From Paenibacillus swuensis (lineage in GTDB: Bacteria; Bacillota; Bacilli; Paenibacillales; DY6), in contig NZ_CP011388.1 of NCBI RefSeq assembly GCF_001644605.1, forward strand, positions 3,252,501 through 3,316,500: 64,000 nucleotides of DNA, read 5' to 3'. Position 1 is the stretch's first letter. Every line of letters starts with the position of its first letter. The notes under the pieces are model-generated. The model was given only the letters and a program-made list of their open reading frames with translations. It searched no databases and was not told the DNA's origin. Shown here piece after piece: positions 53,478 to 64,000 of the stretch. The translations under genes and the position numbers were made by a program.

Positions 53478-53807
53478 ATGCTGGATCCATTCACCAAAAC
53501 AAGACTAACCAAAATTCTTGATAAATATTGCAACAAAATCCCAAAGCATCTTCAAGATGAATATCAGATTAAATACAAATTCAGAGGGGAAACAGTAACT
53601 TTATTTGAAGACAGACCCGCATTTCGCTCAGAATCGAGAGTCCAAATACCGATAGCGCAGTTCAGGCTGGATGAACAGATGTGGAAAGTGTACTGGAGTG
53701 ACAGCAAATCCAAGTGGCATCATGTGGGCGACATTAAACCGCATTCGGACTTCGAACGACAACTTAAGATTGTGGATGAGAATAACCAGGGAGTGTTTTG
53801 GGGTTAA
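53478..53807 (+). CDS. DUF3024-like protein
   Basis: A 109-residue protein with the DUF3024 features RVQIPIAQFRLD, WKVYWSDSKSKWH and an ending GVFWG. GGAG precedes the ATG at 53478; the frame is open further upstream without a ribosome site. Function unknown. Confidence 0.78.
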   Translation: MLDPFTKTRLTKILDKYCNKIPKHLQDEYQIKYKFRGETVTLFEDRPAFRSESRVQIPIAQFRLDEQMWKVYWSDSKSKWHHVGDIKPHSDFERQLKIVDENNQGVFWG

Positions 53808-53871
53808 AAAAGTATTGAATAAATATCACATTATATTGTATATTTATTCATATTACTTTTGAAGGCGGACG

Positions 53872-54354
53872 GTGGTGCGGGTGTTGGTATCTGTAGGTAC
53901 CCTATGTCGCAAGGCGACGGCAGATGACGTGGATACATTATACAAACTGATACAAGGTTATGCGGAACAGGGCATTATGCTGCCAAGATCACGGGAAGCG
54001 TTGCTGAGGATGATCGACACTTTTGTTGTTGCGGAGCAGGGCGGTACGGTAATCGGTTGTGGGTCTTTATGCAAACTCGGGCAAGATCTTGTGGAAATTC
54101 GTTCGCTCGGTATTACGGACGGTTACAAAGGGCAGGGCATCGGCGGCAAACTGGTGGACTTCCTGATCGAAGAGGCTAGAGCGCAAGGGATTCCCAAGGT
54201 GATGGCTCTCACGTATGAGGTTGCATTTTTCGTGAAAAGTGGTTTCACTGTTGTAGATAAAGAGATTTTTCCAGAGAAAGTCTGGACGGATTGTGTTCAT
54301 TGCAAGAAGCGGGATTGTTGTGATGAAATAGCTGTTTTGAAGATGCTGAACTGA
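53872..54354 (+). CDS. GNAT N-acetyltransferase, ArgA-like
   Basis: A single-domain GNAT enzyme of about 160 residues. The acetyl-CoA motif is GYKGQGIGGKLVDFLIEEARAQGI; LTYEVAFFVKSGFT and the C-terminal CVHCKKRDCCDEIAV match the short N-acetylglutamate-synthase-like family. The start is one of two adjacent GTG codons (53872 or 53875) after GAAGG. Arginine synthesis or another acetylation is possible; no arg genes are nearby. Confidence 0.82.
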   Translation: MVRVLVSVGTLCRKATADDVDTLYKLIQGYAEQGIMLPRSREALLRMIDTFVVAEQGGTVIGCGSLCKLGQDLVEIRSLGITDGYKGQGIGGKLVDFLIEEARAQGIPKVMALTYEVAFFVKSGFTVVDKEIFPEKVWTDCVHCKKRDCCDEIAVLKMLN

Positions 54355-54355
54355 C

Positions 54356-54384
54356 TTGACAACGTCAAGTTGGTTTGGTATTTT
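54356..54384 (+). promoter_or_regulatory. Sigma-A promoter of the hrcA operon
   Basis: TTGACA (54356-54361), a 17-base spacer and TATTTT (54379-54384). The -35 is inside a perfect hairpin ACTTGAC-AAC-GTCAAGT (54354-54370) that also directly follows the previous gene. The predicted start point falls just before the CIRCE operator. Confidence 0.75.
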
Positions 54385-54395
54385 TGTATTAAAGC

Positions 54396-54422
54396 TTAGC
54401 ACTCACTAAACTCGAGTGCTAA
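54396..54422 (+). promoter_or_regulatory. CIRCE operator
   Basis: TTAGCACTC (54396-54404), nine bases, then GAGTGCTAA (54414-54422): an exact match to the CIRCE consensus. HrcA binds this element and represses the operon until heat shock. It lies between the promoter and hrcA. Confidence 0.98.
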
Positions 54423-54474
54423 CGACAAGAAACGATGATCCAATCAAGCGCACAAAGAAGGAGGATTCCCGGTT

Positions 54475-55500
54475 ATGCTAACGGAACGGCAAAGGCTTAT
54501 TCTTAACGCAATTATAGATGATTACATTCGCTCTGCCGAACCGGTCGGTTCCAGGAGTATCTCCAAGCGCGGCGAAGTCGGGTTCAGTCCTGCTACAATC
54601 CGCAATGAAATGTCCGATTTGGAGGAGCTTGGGTTTCTGGAGCAACCTCACACTTCGGCTGGGCGGATTCCCTCCAATAAAGGGTATCGCTATTATGTAG
54701 ACCATCTTGTGAAATTAGGCGACGTGGGCAAGCATGAACTGGATGTGTTAAAGCTTTTTTTTGCTGAACGTATTCAGGAAATGGAGCATGTCATTCAGCA
54801 TGCCGCTTCCATTTTGTCCAATTTAACTAACTATACTTCCATCGTCCTGGGTCCCGAAGTTTTCTCTACGACGCTTCGTCATGTTCAGCTGCTTCCGCTG
54901 AATGAGGACACGGCCGTTGCGATTATCGTGACGAACACGGGCCATGTGGAGAACAAGACTGTGAAGCTGCCGGAGGGCATCCAGGCTTCCGAGCTCGAGA
55001 AGATTGTCTCCATTCTGAATAGCAAGCTGGCCGGTGTGCCGCTTCTGCACTTGAAATCCAAGCTTCACACAGAAGTAGGGCAGGAGCTAAGCCGGTATGT
55101 GACAGGTTACGAGGATATGCTGGGTATGCTGAACAGTGTATTTGCAGGAGAGCAGCATTCCAAGCTGTTTCTAAGCGGTACCACGAACATTATGGCGCAG
55201 CCCGAGTTCAAGGATGTGGACAAAGTGAAAACGATTCTGGACCTTTTTGAAGAAACGCCTACATGGGTTAAGATGTTTACATCGGCCCCTGAAGGAATTC
55301 AGGTCCGGATCGGCGCAGAGAATAACATGGAAGCAATCCAGGCCTGCAGCTTAATTACGGCAACGTATACGCTGGAAGGTCAACAATTAGGCACAATCGG
55401 AATTCTAGGTCCGACAAGAATGGATTACGCTAAAGTGATTTCACTGATGAACGTACTTTCCAAAGATTTGGCGCTGGTAATGGGCCGCTGGTATAAATAA
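54475..55500 (+). CDS. hrcA: Heat-inducible repressor HrcA
   Basis: CIRCE-binding repressor of 341 residues. The N-terminal winged helix opens LTERQRLILNAIIDDYIRSAEPVGSRSI and includes GFSPATIRNEMSDLEELG; the GAF-like region and the C-terminal PTRMDYAKVISLM follow. First gene of the heat-shock operon and autoregulated through the CIRCE site. GAAGGAGG precedes the ATG. Confidence 0.97.
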   Translation: MLTERQRLILNAIIDDYIRSAEPVGSRSISKRGEVGFSPATIRNEMSDLEELGFLEQPHTSAGRIPSNKGYRYYVDHLVKLGDVGKHELDVLKLFFAERIQEMEHVIQHAASILSNLTNYTSIVLGPEVFSTTLRHVQLLPLNEDTAVAIIVTNTGHVENKTVKLPEGIQASELEKIVSILNSKLAGVPLLHLKSKLHTEVGQELSRYVTGYEDMLGMLNSVFAGEQHSKLFLSGTTNIMAQPEFKDVDKVKTILDLFEETPTWVKMFTSAPEGIQVRIGAENNMEAIQACSLITATYTLEGQQLGTIGILGPTRMDYAKVISLMNVLSKDLALVMGRWYK

Positions 55501-55567
55501 CCGAATGGTGAAACGATGCATCCAGAATAGACGTACTATAGAAGTTACCTGAAGGGAACGAGAACCT

Positions 55568-57103
55568 GTGACCCAGAAGCAGATCAATCCAGACGGCGAA
55601 GAACGTTACGCCACGCTGACGAATAACGCAGGCGCGATTCGCGCCATATGCTCGGCGGTCGAGGGGACCCTCGGCCCCAAGGGGCTGGACACGATGCTTG
55701 TCGGCCCTCAGGGCGAAGTCATCATCACGAACGACGGGGTCACGATCCTGGAGAAGATGGATGTGACCCATCCCGCGGCGCGCCTGTTGATCCAAGTCGC
55801 GCATGCCCAGCAAGAGCAAGTGGGCGACGGTACAACGACCGCAACGGTGCTTGCAGGGGCGTTGCTGAACGAAGGCGTCGCCCAGGTGATGAAAGGCGTA
55901 CCCGCTGCCAAGGTGGTGCGCGGCATTGAACAAGCGGCTCTGCTGGCGGCAGAGTCGCTGAGAAGGCGGTCCATCCCCGTCGAGGGATTGGACGACCCGC
56001 TGCTCCATCGTACGGCGTTTATCGCCGGACGGGAGCACGCGGACATTGCGCGCCTCGTCATTGAGGCGGCGCAGGTGCTTGGCCCGGATCGGCTACGCGA
56101 TCCGGGACTTGTGTTCGCCGACGCGGTGACGTCGCACGAGAAGGCCGGCAATGAGGTATGGCCGGGACTCTTGCTGCACAAGAAGCCGATGAACATGCAG
56201 ATGGAAATCGACCAGGAAGACGCCCGCGTACTCGTTCTGCACGATGCGCTGGAGCCGGATCCGGTCGATGAAGAAGCGCTTTCCACGGAACTGGGATTCC
56301 GCCAGTACATGGAGAACAAGGAGCTTTTCCGCGCGAATCTTAAGAAGCTTGCCGAACTCGGCATCAAATTCATTGCGGCCGACCGCGGAGTTCATCAGGA
56401 AGCTGAGCAGTTCTTTACAGATCTGGGCATCATGGTGCTGCAACGCGTATCGAAGGCCGATTTACAGCTGATTTGCGAGCATACCGGCGCCAGACCGCTC
56501 AAGCGAATCGGTCTACATAAGACCAAAGATGATTTAAGTCGTTACCTCGGATTGGCTCTTAAAGTGTCCTATGACGAGAAGATCAGCAGAATACGGGTCA
56601 TTGGCGGAAGCAACATACCGATGGTGACAATCATCGTCGGCGCTTCAACACATGAAGTCGTGGGTGAGCGCGCTCGCATCGCCAAAGACGCGGCATCGGC
56701 GGTTCAAGCGGCGCTCCGCGGCGGCTACCTGCCCGGCGGAGGCGCCGTTGAGATCGCCGTGGCGCGGGAACTGGAACGCTACCGGGAAACCGTAAAAGAT
56801 ATGGAAGCGTTCGGTGTCGAAGCTGTCATTCAGGCGCTTCGCAAGCCGTTGGCGCAGATTGTCGTGAATGCCGGCTTCAATCCGTTAGAGAAGGTGGAGC
56901 AAGCTAAGGCGGCTCAACTCGCGCAAGATACGGACCGCATCGGGATTGATTGCGATACGGGCAAGTTGATGGACTGCCTGGAACAAGGCATTGTGGATCC
57001 GGCTTTGGTCAAGATTCATGCGTTGAAAGCCGCCAGTGAAGTAGCTGGAGCCATTCTACGAATCCATACGGTCATCAAGATGAAATCAATGCCGGAGCTT
57101 TAA
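55568..57103 (+). CDS. Group III (archaeal-type) chaperonin
   Basis: A 511-residue chaperonin related to thermosomes rather than GroEL. ATP-binding motifs are LGPKGLD (35-41), NDG (55-57) and GDGTTT (86-91), with GGGAVEI and the Asp of AKDA in the C-terminal equatorial part. The apical region contains the thermosome-type lid segment ([20 protein letters not shown]... then [14 protein letters not shown]), implying a built-in lid and no GroES partner. GTG start with GAAGGGA 10 bases upstream. Such chaperonins occur in some Bacillota inside dnaK operons. The first half is GC-rich compared with hrcA and dnaK. Confidence 0.88.
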   Translation: MTQKQINPDGEERYATLTNNAGAIRAICSAVEGTLGPKGLDTMLVGPQGEVIITNDGVTILEKMDVTHPAARLLIQVAHAQQEQVGDGTTTATVLAGALLNEGVAQVMKGVPAAKVVRGIEQAALLAAESLRRRSIPVEGLDDPLLHRTAFIAGREHADIARLVIEAAQVLGPDRLRDPGLVFADAVTSHEKAGNEVWPGLLLHKKPMNMQMEIDQEDARVLVLHDALEPDPVDEEALSTELGFRQYMENKELFRANLKKLAELGIKFIAADRGVHQEAEQFFTDLGIMVLQRVSKADLQLICEHTGARPLKRIGLHKTKDDLSRYLGLALKVSYDEKISRIRVIGGSNIPMVTIIVGASTHEVVGERARIAKDAASAVQAALRGGYLPGGGAVEIAVARELERYRETVKDMEAFGVEAVIQALRKPLAQIVVNAGFNPLEKVEQAKAAQLAQDTDRIGIDCDTGKLMDCLEQGIVDPALVKIHALKAASEVAGAILRIHTVIKMKSMPEL

Positions 57104-57185
57104 GTTCTCAAGGGACTTATGCTTTAAATAGAGATAGTGCATACTGAATGCTGACGATTACCAGTTTAAGGAGGTGAAATGGAAG

Positions 57186-57800
57186 GTGAGTTTGAACGAT
57201 AATCAAGAAAATTCCCAATCCATAGAAACGCAAGAAGAGCAGAATACAGAGCATGCAGAGGTGAATGCGGAACAAGCAGACACGAATGCGGCTTCGCATA
57301 CAGAGGTGGAGGGTTCAGCGGAAGATTCACAGCAACCGGTTGAGCAAGATGAACTGGAGCGCTTAAGCGCGCTTGCGGAGGAGAATAACCAACGCTATCT
57401 GCGCACGCAAGCTGATTTTGAGAATTTCCGCCGCCGTACACGTCAAGAGAAAGAAGAACTGGCGAAATACGCTTCTTCGAAAGTGTTGGAGCAACTCGTG
57501 TCCGTGCTGGATAACTTCGAGCGCGCTCTTGCGGCAAGCAAGGACAACCAAGACTTTGAGTCTTTCGCCAAAGGTGTGGATATGATTTTCCGCCAGTTTG
57601 ACAGCGTGCTGACTTCTGAAGGACTGACTGCAATTGAATCGGTTGGCCAGCCGTTTAATCCGGAATTCCACCAGGCGATCATGCAAGTGGAAACGGATGA
57701 ACACGAAGAAGGAACCGTTGTGGAAGAGTTGCAGAAGGGTTACAGACTGAAGGACAAAGTATTGCGTCCGGCCATGGTTAAAGTAAGCACAAGAGCTTAA
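57186..57800 (+). CDS. grpE: Nucleotide exchange factor GrpE
   Basis: DnaK co-chaperone of 204 residues: an acidic, Glu/Gln-rich disordered N-terminus, a long coiled coil, and the head domain with FAKGVDMIFRQFDSVLTSEGL and FNPEFHQAIMQVE. AAGGAGG (57168-57174) favours the GTG at 57186. Separated from the chaperonin gene by 82 bases without a terminator. Confidence 0.95.
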   Translation: MSLNDNQENSQSIETQEEQNTEHAEVNAEQADTNAASHTEVEGSAEDSQQPVEQDELERLSALAEENNQRYLRTQADFENFRRRTRQEKEELAKYASSKVLEQLVSVLDNFERALAASKDNQDFESFAKGVDMIFRQFDSVLTSEGLTAIESVGQPFNPEFHQAIMQVETDEHEEGTVVEELQKGYRLKDKVLRPAMVKVSTRA

Positions 57801-57807
57801 ATATTGA

Positions 57808-59670
<1,863 letters not shown>

Positions 59671-59692
59671 TATGCTTAATGGATCTGTGAAC

Positions 59693-59735
59693 GGAAGTCA
59701 AAGTCAGGAAACGCCTTGGCTTTGACTTCCTTTTG
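59693..59735 (+). terminator. Partial terminator between dnaK and dnaJ
   Basis: GGAAGTCAAAG (59693-59703) and CTTTGACTTCC (59720-59730) form a perfect 11-base stem followed by TTTTGC. The short T run suggests attenuation, giving less dnaJ than dnaK. Confidence 0.75.
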
Positions 59736-59758
59736 CGGTTTTCTATGGGGGTGGAAGA

Positions 59759-60874
59759 GTGTCTAAACGTGATTACTATGAAGTGCTGGGCGTAGATAAG
59801 AACGCGTCGGCCGATGATATTAAGAAAGCTTACCGCCAAGCGGCGCGCAAGCTGCATCCGGACGTAAACAAGGCGGCGGATGCCGAAGATCAGTTCAAGG
59901 AAGCGAAGGAAGCGTACGACGTCCTTAGCGATGATCAGAAGCGCTCTACCTACGACCGTCACGGCCATGTGGATCCGAACCAAGGCTTTGGCGGCGGTGC
60001 GGATTTCAACGGCGGCGGTTTCGGGGACATTTTTGATATGTTTTTTGGCGGCGGCGGCAGACAGCGCGACCCGAATGCTCCGCAACGAGGGAATGATCTG
60101 CAATACTCGATGACGATCGAATTTAAGGAAGCGATTTTCGGCAAAGAAACCGACATCACGATTCCTCGGACAGAAGATTGCGACACTTGTCACGGTAACG
60201 GTGCGAAGCCGGGAACAAAGCCCGAAACATGTACGACTTGCAAAGGCTCCGGTCAGCAAGAGGTTGTGCAGAACACCGCTTTCGGACGTATGGTCAATCG
60301 CAGAGTATGTTCGACATGTTCCGGACGCGGCCAAGTCATTAAGGACCGCTGCAATACATGTCACGGCTCGGGTAAAGTGAAGAAGCAACGCAAAATACAT
60401 GTGAAAATTCCCGCTGGCGTGGATGAAGGAGCGCAGCTACGCATCTCCGGCGAAGGGGAGCCCGGTACACGCGGGGGGCCTGCAGGCGATCTATACATCG
60501 TTCTGCGCGTTAAGGCTCATGAGTTCTTCGAACGTGAAGGCGATGATGTGTACTGTGAAGTGCCGTTAACATTCGCGCAAGCGGCATTGGGCGATGAAAT
60601 TGAAATCCCTACCCTAACCGAGAAAGTGAAGTTGAAGATTCCTGCCGGTACCCAAACCGGAACTTACTTCCGTCTGAAAGGGAAGGGCGTGCCGCGTCTT
60701 CGCGGCTATGGCCAAGGCGACCAGCACGTGAAAGCGGTGCTCGTCACACCTACGAACCTGACGGAAGAACAGAAAGAGATGCTGCTCCAGTTTGGCGGTT
60801 CGATTAACGACACGACGCACTCGAATCACCAATCCATCTTTGATCGTTTGAAGAAGGCGTTCTTAGGGGATTAA
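59759..60874 (+). CDS. dnaJ: Chaperone DnaJ (Hsp40)
   Basis: Class I Hsp40 of 371 residues. J domain with HPD (LHPDVNK), a Gly/Phe-rich linker ([18 protein letters not shown]), four CxxCxGxG zinc repeats ([32 protein letters not shown]) and the client-binding domain. GTG start after GGGGGTGGAAG. Confidence 0.98.
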   Translation: MSKRDYYEVLGVDKNASADDIKKAYRQAARKLHPDVNKAADAEDQFKEAKEAYDVLSDDQKRSTYDRHGHVDPNQGFGGGADFNGGGFGDIFDMFFGGGGRQRDPNAPQRGNDLQYSMTIEFKEAIFGKETDITIPRTEDCDTCHGNGAKPGTKPETCTTCKGSGQQEVVQNTAFGRMVNRRVCSTCSGRGQVIKDRCNTCHGSGKVKKQRKIHVKIPAGVDEGAQLRISGEGEPGTRGGPAGDLYIVLRVKAHEFFEREGDDVYCEVPLTFAQAALGDEIEIPTLTEKVKLKIPAGTQTGTYFRLKGKGVPRLRGYGQGDQHVKAVLVTPTNLTEEQKEMLLQFGGSINDTTHSNHQSIFDRLKKAFLGD

Positions 60875-60900
60875 GGAATTGGATCCCTCTCCTCATAAAT

Positions 60901-60938
60901 CCCGTTTCAGAAGCTGAATAGCTGATGGAACGGGTTTT
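60901..60938 (+). terminator. Terminator of the dnaK operon
   Basis: CCCGTT (60901-60906) pairs with AACGGG (60929-60934), inner AGC/GCT blocks also pair, followed by TTTT. Confidence 0.8.
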
Positions 60939-61154
60939 ATGCTTTAATAAAAGGAACAAGCCTGTTGTTTAGGGAACGATATCCAGTGGTAATGATTGAC
61001 AACAAGCGGAAAGACGGTCCGAAATGACGCCTGGCCTGCGAATTTATGATCAGATGATGCGTCATCAGTAAATGTTAACGGAATTGTAACACTTTTTGAA
61101 ATTAAAGCTTGTACAATGAAAAGATCATCACGAAAGCGAAAGAGGTTATTACCA

Positions 61155-62201
61155 ATGTGGAAAAAAGTAGCGAAGTACACAGGCATCGTGCTTTTGCTGG
61201 TTATCTTGGGCACAGGTGTATATGCGGGTTACCTATACAGTAAAGCAGATGCGATGCTAGACAATATGGCTGTGAACAACGGCGGGGATTCTTCGTCAGA
61301 TGAGAAGCCTAAACCTAAGCCGGCTAATCTGAAACCTATGACAATCTTGTTAGCCGGTATAGACCATAGGGAGAAAACCGGAAGTATGAATTCCGATGTG
61401 TTAATGGCAATCTCACTTAATCCGAAGATGAAATCCGCCACGGTGGTTTCTATTCCCCGCGATTTGGAGTTGTCTCCCGAGGGACTCAGCAACCGTAAAG
61501 CAAACTATTATTTTCCACACTTTTACCTAAAAGATAAAGATACGGCTTTCGCAAAAACGAAGGAAGTATTTGAAGATGTGGTCGATCTGCCGATGGATCA
61601 TATGGTTACGATTGATTTCGAAGGTTTTGAAGAGATCGTGGATGAGCTCGGCGGTTTAACGATTGATGTGGATATGGATATGCGCTACGTGGATACCTGG
61701 GACGGCACGAATATAGATTTGAAGCAAGGGGTGCAGCATCTGAACGGAAAGGAAACGCTGGACTTTGTACGATACCGTAAATCCAATCGCGGAACGGAGC
61801 CTTCGACAGACGGTGAGCGTAATGAGAGGCAGCAACAGGTTTTAGGAAAGCTACTGGACAAAATGGCCTCCGTCGACGGTGTAGCTAAATTTGGTTCCAT
61901 GATGGACATTATGGGGAAACATGTAAAGACCGATTTATCTTCCGGTCAATTGAAAGATTTTATCCAAACCTATATGGGTGTTCACAAAGAAGATATTAAC
62001 TTTGTGCACTTGGAAGGGGATTGGGTTTCTCCCTACATTGTAGTCAAGCCGGAGGATTTGGATGCCGCTCACGACGCTTTGGATTATGAGCTTACAAAAA
62101 CGCCGGAATCCGAAGCGGCTGCGGCTGCGGAAGCGGCTAAACAAGCAGCTTTGAAGACTGAAACACAAAGTAATATTACAGATACGACAGACGTGGATTA
62201 A
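61155..62201 (+). CDS. LytR-CpsA-Psr family cell wall polymer ligase
   Basis: A 348-residue membrane-anchored LCP protein that would attach anionic glycopolymers to peptidoglycan. One N-terminal span (TGIVLLLVILGTGVYAGYLY) is followed by the LCP domain with LLAGIDHREKTGSMNSDVLMAISLNP, VVSIPRDLEL, and LDFVRYRKSNRGTEPSTDGERNERQQQVL. AGAGG at 61141-61145 favours the ATG at 61155; an upstream ATG at 61116 lacks a ribosome site. It occupies the place after dnaJ where prmA is found in B. subtilis. Confidence 0.92.
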   Translation: MWKKVAKYTGIVLLLVILGTGVYAGYLYSKADAMLDNMAVNNGGDSSSDEKPKPKPANLKPMTILLAGIDHREKTGSMNSDVLMAISLNPKMKSATVVSIPRDLELSPEGLSNRKANYYFPHFYLKDKDTAFAKTKEVFEDVVDLPMDHMVTIDFEGFEEIVDELGGLTIDVDMDMRYVDTWDGTNIDLKQGVQHLNGKETLDFVRYRKSNRGTEPSTDGERNERQQQVLGKLLDKMASVDGVAKFGSMMDIMGKHVKTDLSSGQLKDFIQTYMGVHKEDINFVHLEGDWVSPYIVVKPEDLDAAHDALDYELTKTPESEAAAAAEAAKQAALKTETQSNITDTTDVD

Positions 62202-62249
62202 TACAAAGAAGACCTGTGCCGATGAATTCGGTACAGGTCTTCTTTGTAT
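62201..62249. terminator. Long bidirectional terminator
   Basis: A 17-base perfect stem (62201-62217 with 62233-62249; core AAAGAAGACCTGT) separates the LCP gene from the minus-strand HAD gene. Confidence 0.92.
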
Positions 62250-62267
62250 TAGGGGGGCAATTGGAGC

Positions 62268-63077
62268 TCAACCAATCTTCTCTTCCATCGCGTTATAGCG
62301 ATAAACACGGGCGATCGCATCCGCAACGGAAGGAACCACAAAGTTAGCCGCTTGGCGAACCCCTTCAGCGGCGCCTTGCATGGCGTAGCTGTGCGGAGTA
62401 AATTCAAACATGGAAATATCATTAAAGGAATCGCCGATACATGCAATCTCGTCATTTCTTAACCCAAGCTCTTTAGCCAACATGGTCAATCCAGCCCCTT
62501 TGGAAATGCCTAGCGGCATGACGTCCAGACAATCGACATCCGCGATATACGTTTCAATTTTCCCGGGAAATTTCACGTTAAGTTGAGCTTGCAGGCGGCG
62601 CAAAGCGGTCAATTCTCCCAGGAAAGTAATTTTACAAGGTTCGATTTCCGCACGGCTCAGCGCACCTCTTAAATCTCTCAGTTCCGTACCGGGAATTAGC
62701 AAACGCTTCTCAATCGGAATCGTGCGTTCATTGCGCTCAGGGAAATAATAAGCATCATTATTACAATGAACGAAATGGACGAGGTCTAAAGTCTCCGCCA
62801 GGGTATATAGCTCGGAAGCCAACGCCGAGGGGAATTTAGACGAGCCTAGCAGTCTATCAAGGCGGTGTACGGTAGCTCCGTTCTGTCCGACAGCATGAAA
62901 CCGCAGACCAAACCGATCCATGACGGTTCCAAGTTCACCATACATTCGACCGGAAGCGAAACAGATTTCATAACCGTCGCGATGCGCCCTGGCAACGGCC
63001 TCCGCATCTTGGGGATGAATAGATCCTTCGTGTGTCAACAAGGTGCCATCCAAATCACTTACTATCATTTTTATCAT
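62268..63077 (-). CDS. Cof-type HAD phosphatase
   Basis: HAD superfamily, Cof/IIB subclass hydrolase of 269 residues. Motif I is SDLDGTLL, motif IV is IGDSFNDISMFEF, and the large cap domain lies between. GGAGG nine bases before the ATG on the minus strand. It overlaps the upstream DeoR-type gene by 23 bases, so the regulator and a sugar-phosphate phosphatase are likely coexpressed. Substrate unknown. Confidence 0.92.
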   Translation of the reverse strand: MIKMIVSDLDGTLLTHEGSIHPQDAEAVARAHRDGYEICFASGRMYGELGTVMDRFGLRFHAVGQNGATVHRLDRLLGSSKFPSALASELYTLAETLDLVHFVHCNNDAYYFPERNERTIPIEKRLLIPGTELRDLRGALSRAEIEPCKITFLGELTALRRLQAQLNVKFPGKIETYIADVDCLDVMPLGISKGAGLTMLAKELGLRNDEIACIGDSFNDISMFEFTPHSYAMQGAAEGVRQAANFVVPSVADAIARVYRYNAMEEKIG

Positions 63078-63846
63078 GCGTATTTTCCTCCGATACGATA
63101 ATCAGTTCGATTTGATGTTGTTCCAGGTAATTCATCATGTCAGGTTTAGGGGGGAGGTCCGTAATCATTAAGCTCACAGCTTCCAAATCGGCTATTTTGA
63201 AGAACATAGATTTATCGAACTTGGTATGATCCGCAAGCAAAATGACCTGTTTGGCCCGTCGAATCATCTCTCTTTTTACAAAACCCTCATCTTCATAGGG
63301 GAAAAAGAGTCCCTCTTCCGCAATCGCTCCTGCTCCCAACAACAATTTATCCGCGCGGTATTCCGCAAGCTTGGCGATCGTGGCAGGACCATAAAGAAAA
63401 CGGTGCCTCGGATGAAGCTCACCGCCCAACAGATAGGTTCGCACATTATCCTTGCCGGATAAAGTGTCCGCAATATCTATAGAATTCGTCACCGCGGTAA
63501 CGTTCAGACTCGTAATGCGTTCCGCCGCATACTGAACGGTAGTGGATGCATCCAGGATGACAGTATCCCCGTCTTCAATAAGTGAAGCCGCATAGCGCCC
63601 GATGTTTATTTTGCCGGTGGATTCGCGTGTGAGCCGATCTTTATAAGGGTAAATTTCCTTAGGTTTAAGGGGAAGGACTGCGCCTCCGTGAGTTCGTATA
63701 ATCAATCCAAGTTCATCCATCTTCACCAAATCACGTCTTGCCGTATCCCGTGACACTTCAAACAAGGTACAAATATCTCCGATATTCACTCGACCGTACT
63801 CCGCCATATGACTCAAAATGGCTTGAATGCGTTCCTCTTGATACAA
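63055..63846 (-). CDS. DeoR family transcriptional regulator
   Basis: A 263-residue regulator with an N-terminal helix-turn-helix (GRVNIGDICTLFEVSRDTARRDLVKMDELGLIIRTHGGAV) and a DeoR sugar-phosphate sensor domain (DGDTVILDASTT, LLGGELHP, KLLLGAGAI). TTG start giving the usual opening YQEERIQAIL. Probably controls its own operon with the phosphatase gene and perhaps a divergent gene beyond the window. Confidence 0.93.
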   Translation of the reverse strand: MYQEERIQAILSHMAEYGRVNIGDICTLFEVSRDTARRDLVKMDELGLIIRTHGGAVLPLKPKEIYPYKDRLTRESTGKINIGRYAASLIEDGDTVILDASTTVQYAAERITSLNVTAVTNSIDIADTLSGKDNVRTYLLGGELHPRHRFLYGPATIAKLAEYRADKLLLGAGAIAEEGLFFPYEDEGFVKREMIRRAKQVILLADHTKFDKSMFFKIADLEAVSLMITDLPPKPDMMNYLEQHQIELIIVSEENTHDKNDSK

Positions 63847-63870
63847 TTTGTTGCACCATCCCTTACAATT

Positions 63871-63937
63871 ACTTAATAATCTTAATATATTAATGAATTA
63901 TTAAGTGTATTAAGTGATTTATAAGTAATTATAAGTG
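63871..63937. promoter_or_regulatory. Candidate DeoR operator: palindrome plus phased TAAGT repeats
   Basis: ACTTAATAAT (63871-63880) and ATTATTAAGT (63897-63906) form a perfect 10-base palindrome. TAAGT cores then repeat at 63902, 63911, 63922 and 63932, about one helical turn apart. The array is directly upstream of the DeoR-type gene. It fits cooperative binding on one DNA face; the binding protein is inferred. Confidence 0.55.
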
Positions 63938-64000
63938 AATGTAAAAATGAATGCAATAAGTTGACTCTTTTATCATCATTAAAGTTTAAGGTTTGGTTTC

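Noticed and set aside
55708-56373. Open frame of 221 codons opposite the chaperonin gene
   Set aside because: Serine- and arginine-rich shadow typical of the reverse of a GC-rich gene.

Overview
The window reads as chromosome from a spore-forming member of the Bacillota, most likely a Paenibacillaceae (Paenibacillus/Cohnella type). This is inferred from gene order, spoVA, ger, gpr and spoIIP genes, strong AGGAGG ribosome sites and gene content; no rRNA or other taxonomic marker is present.

Layout. 1-2527: the end of a carbohydrate ABC importer (two MalF/MalG-type permeases) and a LacI-type regulator. 2559-2975: a YqhR-like membrane protein on the minus strand. 3161-12246: a tightly overlapping carotenoid operon with three FAD desaturase/oxygenase paralogues, a dehydrosqualene/phytoene synthase, a CruF-type hydratase, a PlsC-type acyltransferase, a GT2 glycosyltransferase and a type II IPP isomerase. 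No GGPP synthase is present, so a glycosylated, acylated C30 pigment is the simplest reading. 12322-15290: a tiny YjcZ-like peptide gene, then a DUF421 protein with an extra C-terminal helical domain heading spoVAC-spoVAD-spoVAEb. 15446-19900: a MoxR / DUF58 / transglutaminase operon. 20038-21377: a gene-poor kilobase holding inverted repeats, a heptamer repeat and a probable type I toxin-antitoxin locus.

21378-60874 follows the Bacillus subtilis order yqeG-yqeH-aroE-yqeI-nadD-yqeK-rsfS-yqeM ... comER-comEA-comEB-comEC ... holA-rpsT-gpr-spoIIP-yqxA-lepA-hemW-hrcA-grpE-dnaK-dnaJ. The backbone is broken by insertions. cvfB sits between rsfS and yqeM. leuS, with a T-box leader and an unusual tandem hairpin repeat, follows yqeM. 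A menA-like gene, an unknown gene, a gerA-type germinant receptor operon and an ECF sigma/anti-sigma pair lie between comEC and holA. Six small genes lie between hemW and hrcA. Most striking, an archaeal-type (group III) chaperonin gene lies between hrcA and grpE, downstream of a perfect CIRCE operator. comEC is interrupted by a one-base frameshift.

61155-64000: an LCP-family cell wall protein, then on the minus strand a DeoR-type regulator and a Cof-type HAD phosphatase behind a helically phased repeat that may be the regulator's operator.

The strongest candidates for something worth following up are the chaperonin inside the CIRCE-controlled dnaK operon, the small toxin/antisense RNA pair near 20.6-20.8 kb, and the three-copy hairpin repeat in the leuS leader. 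All functional calls rest on reading motifs and gene order; no database search was run.
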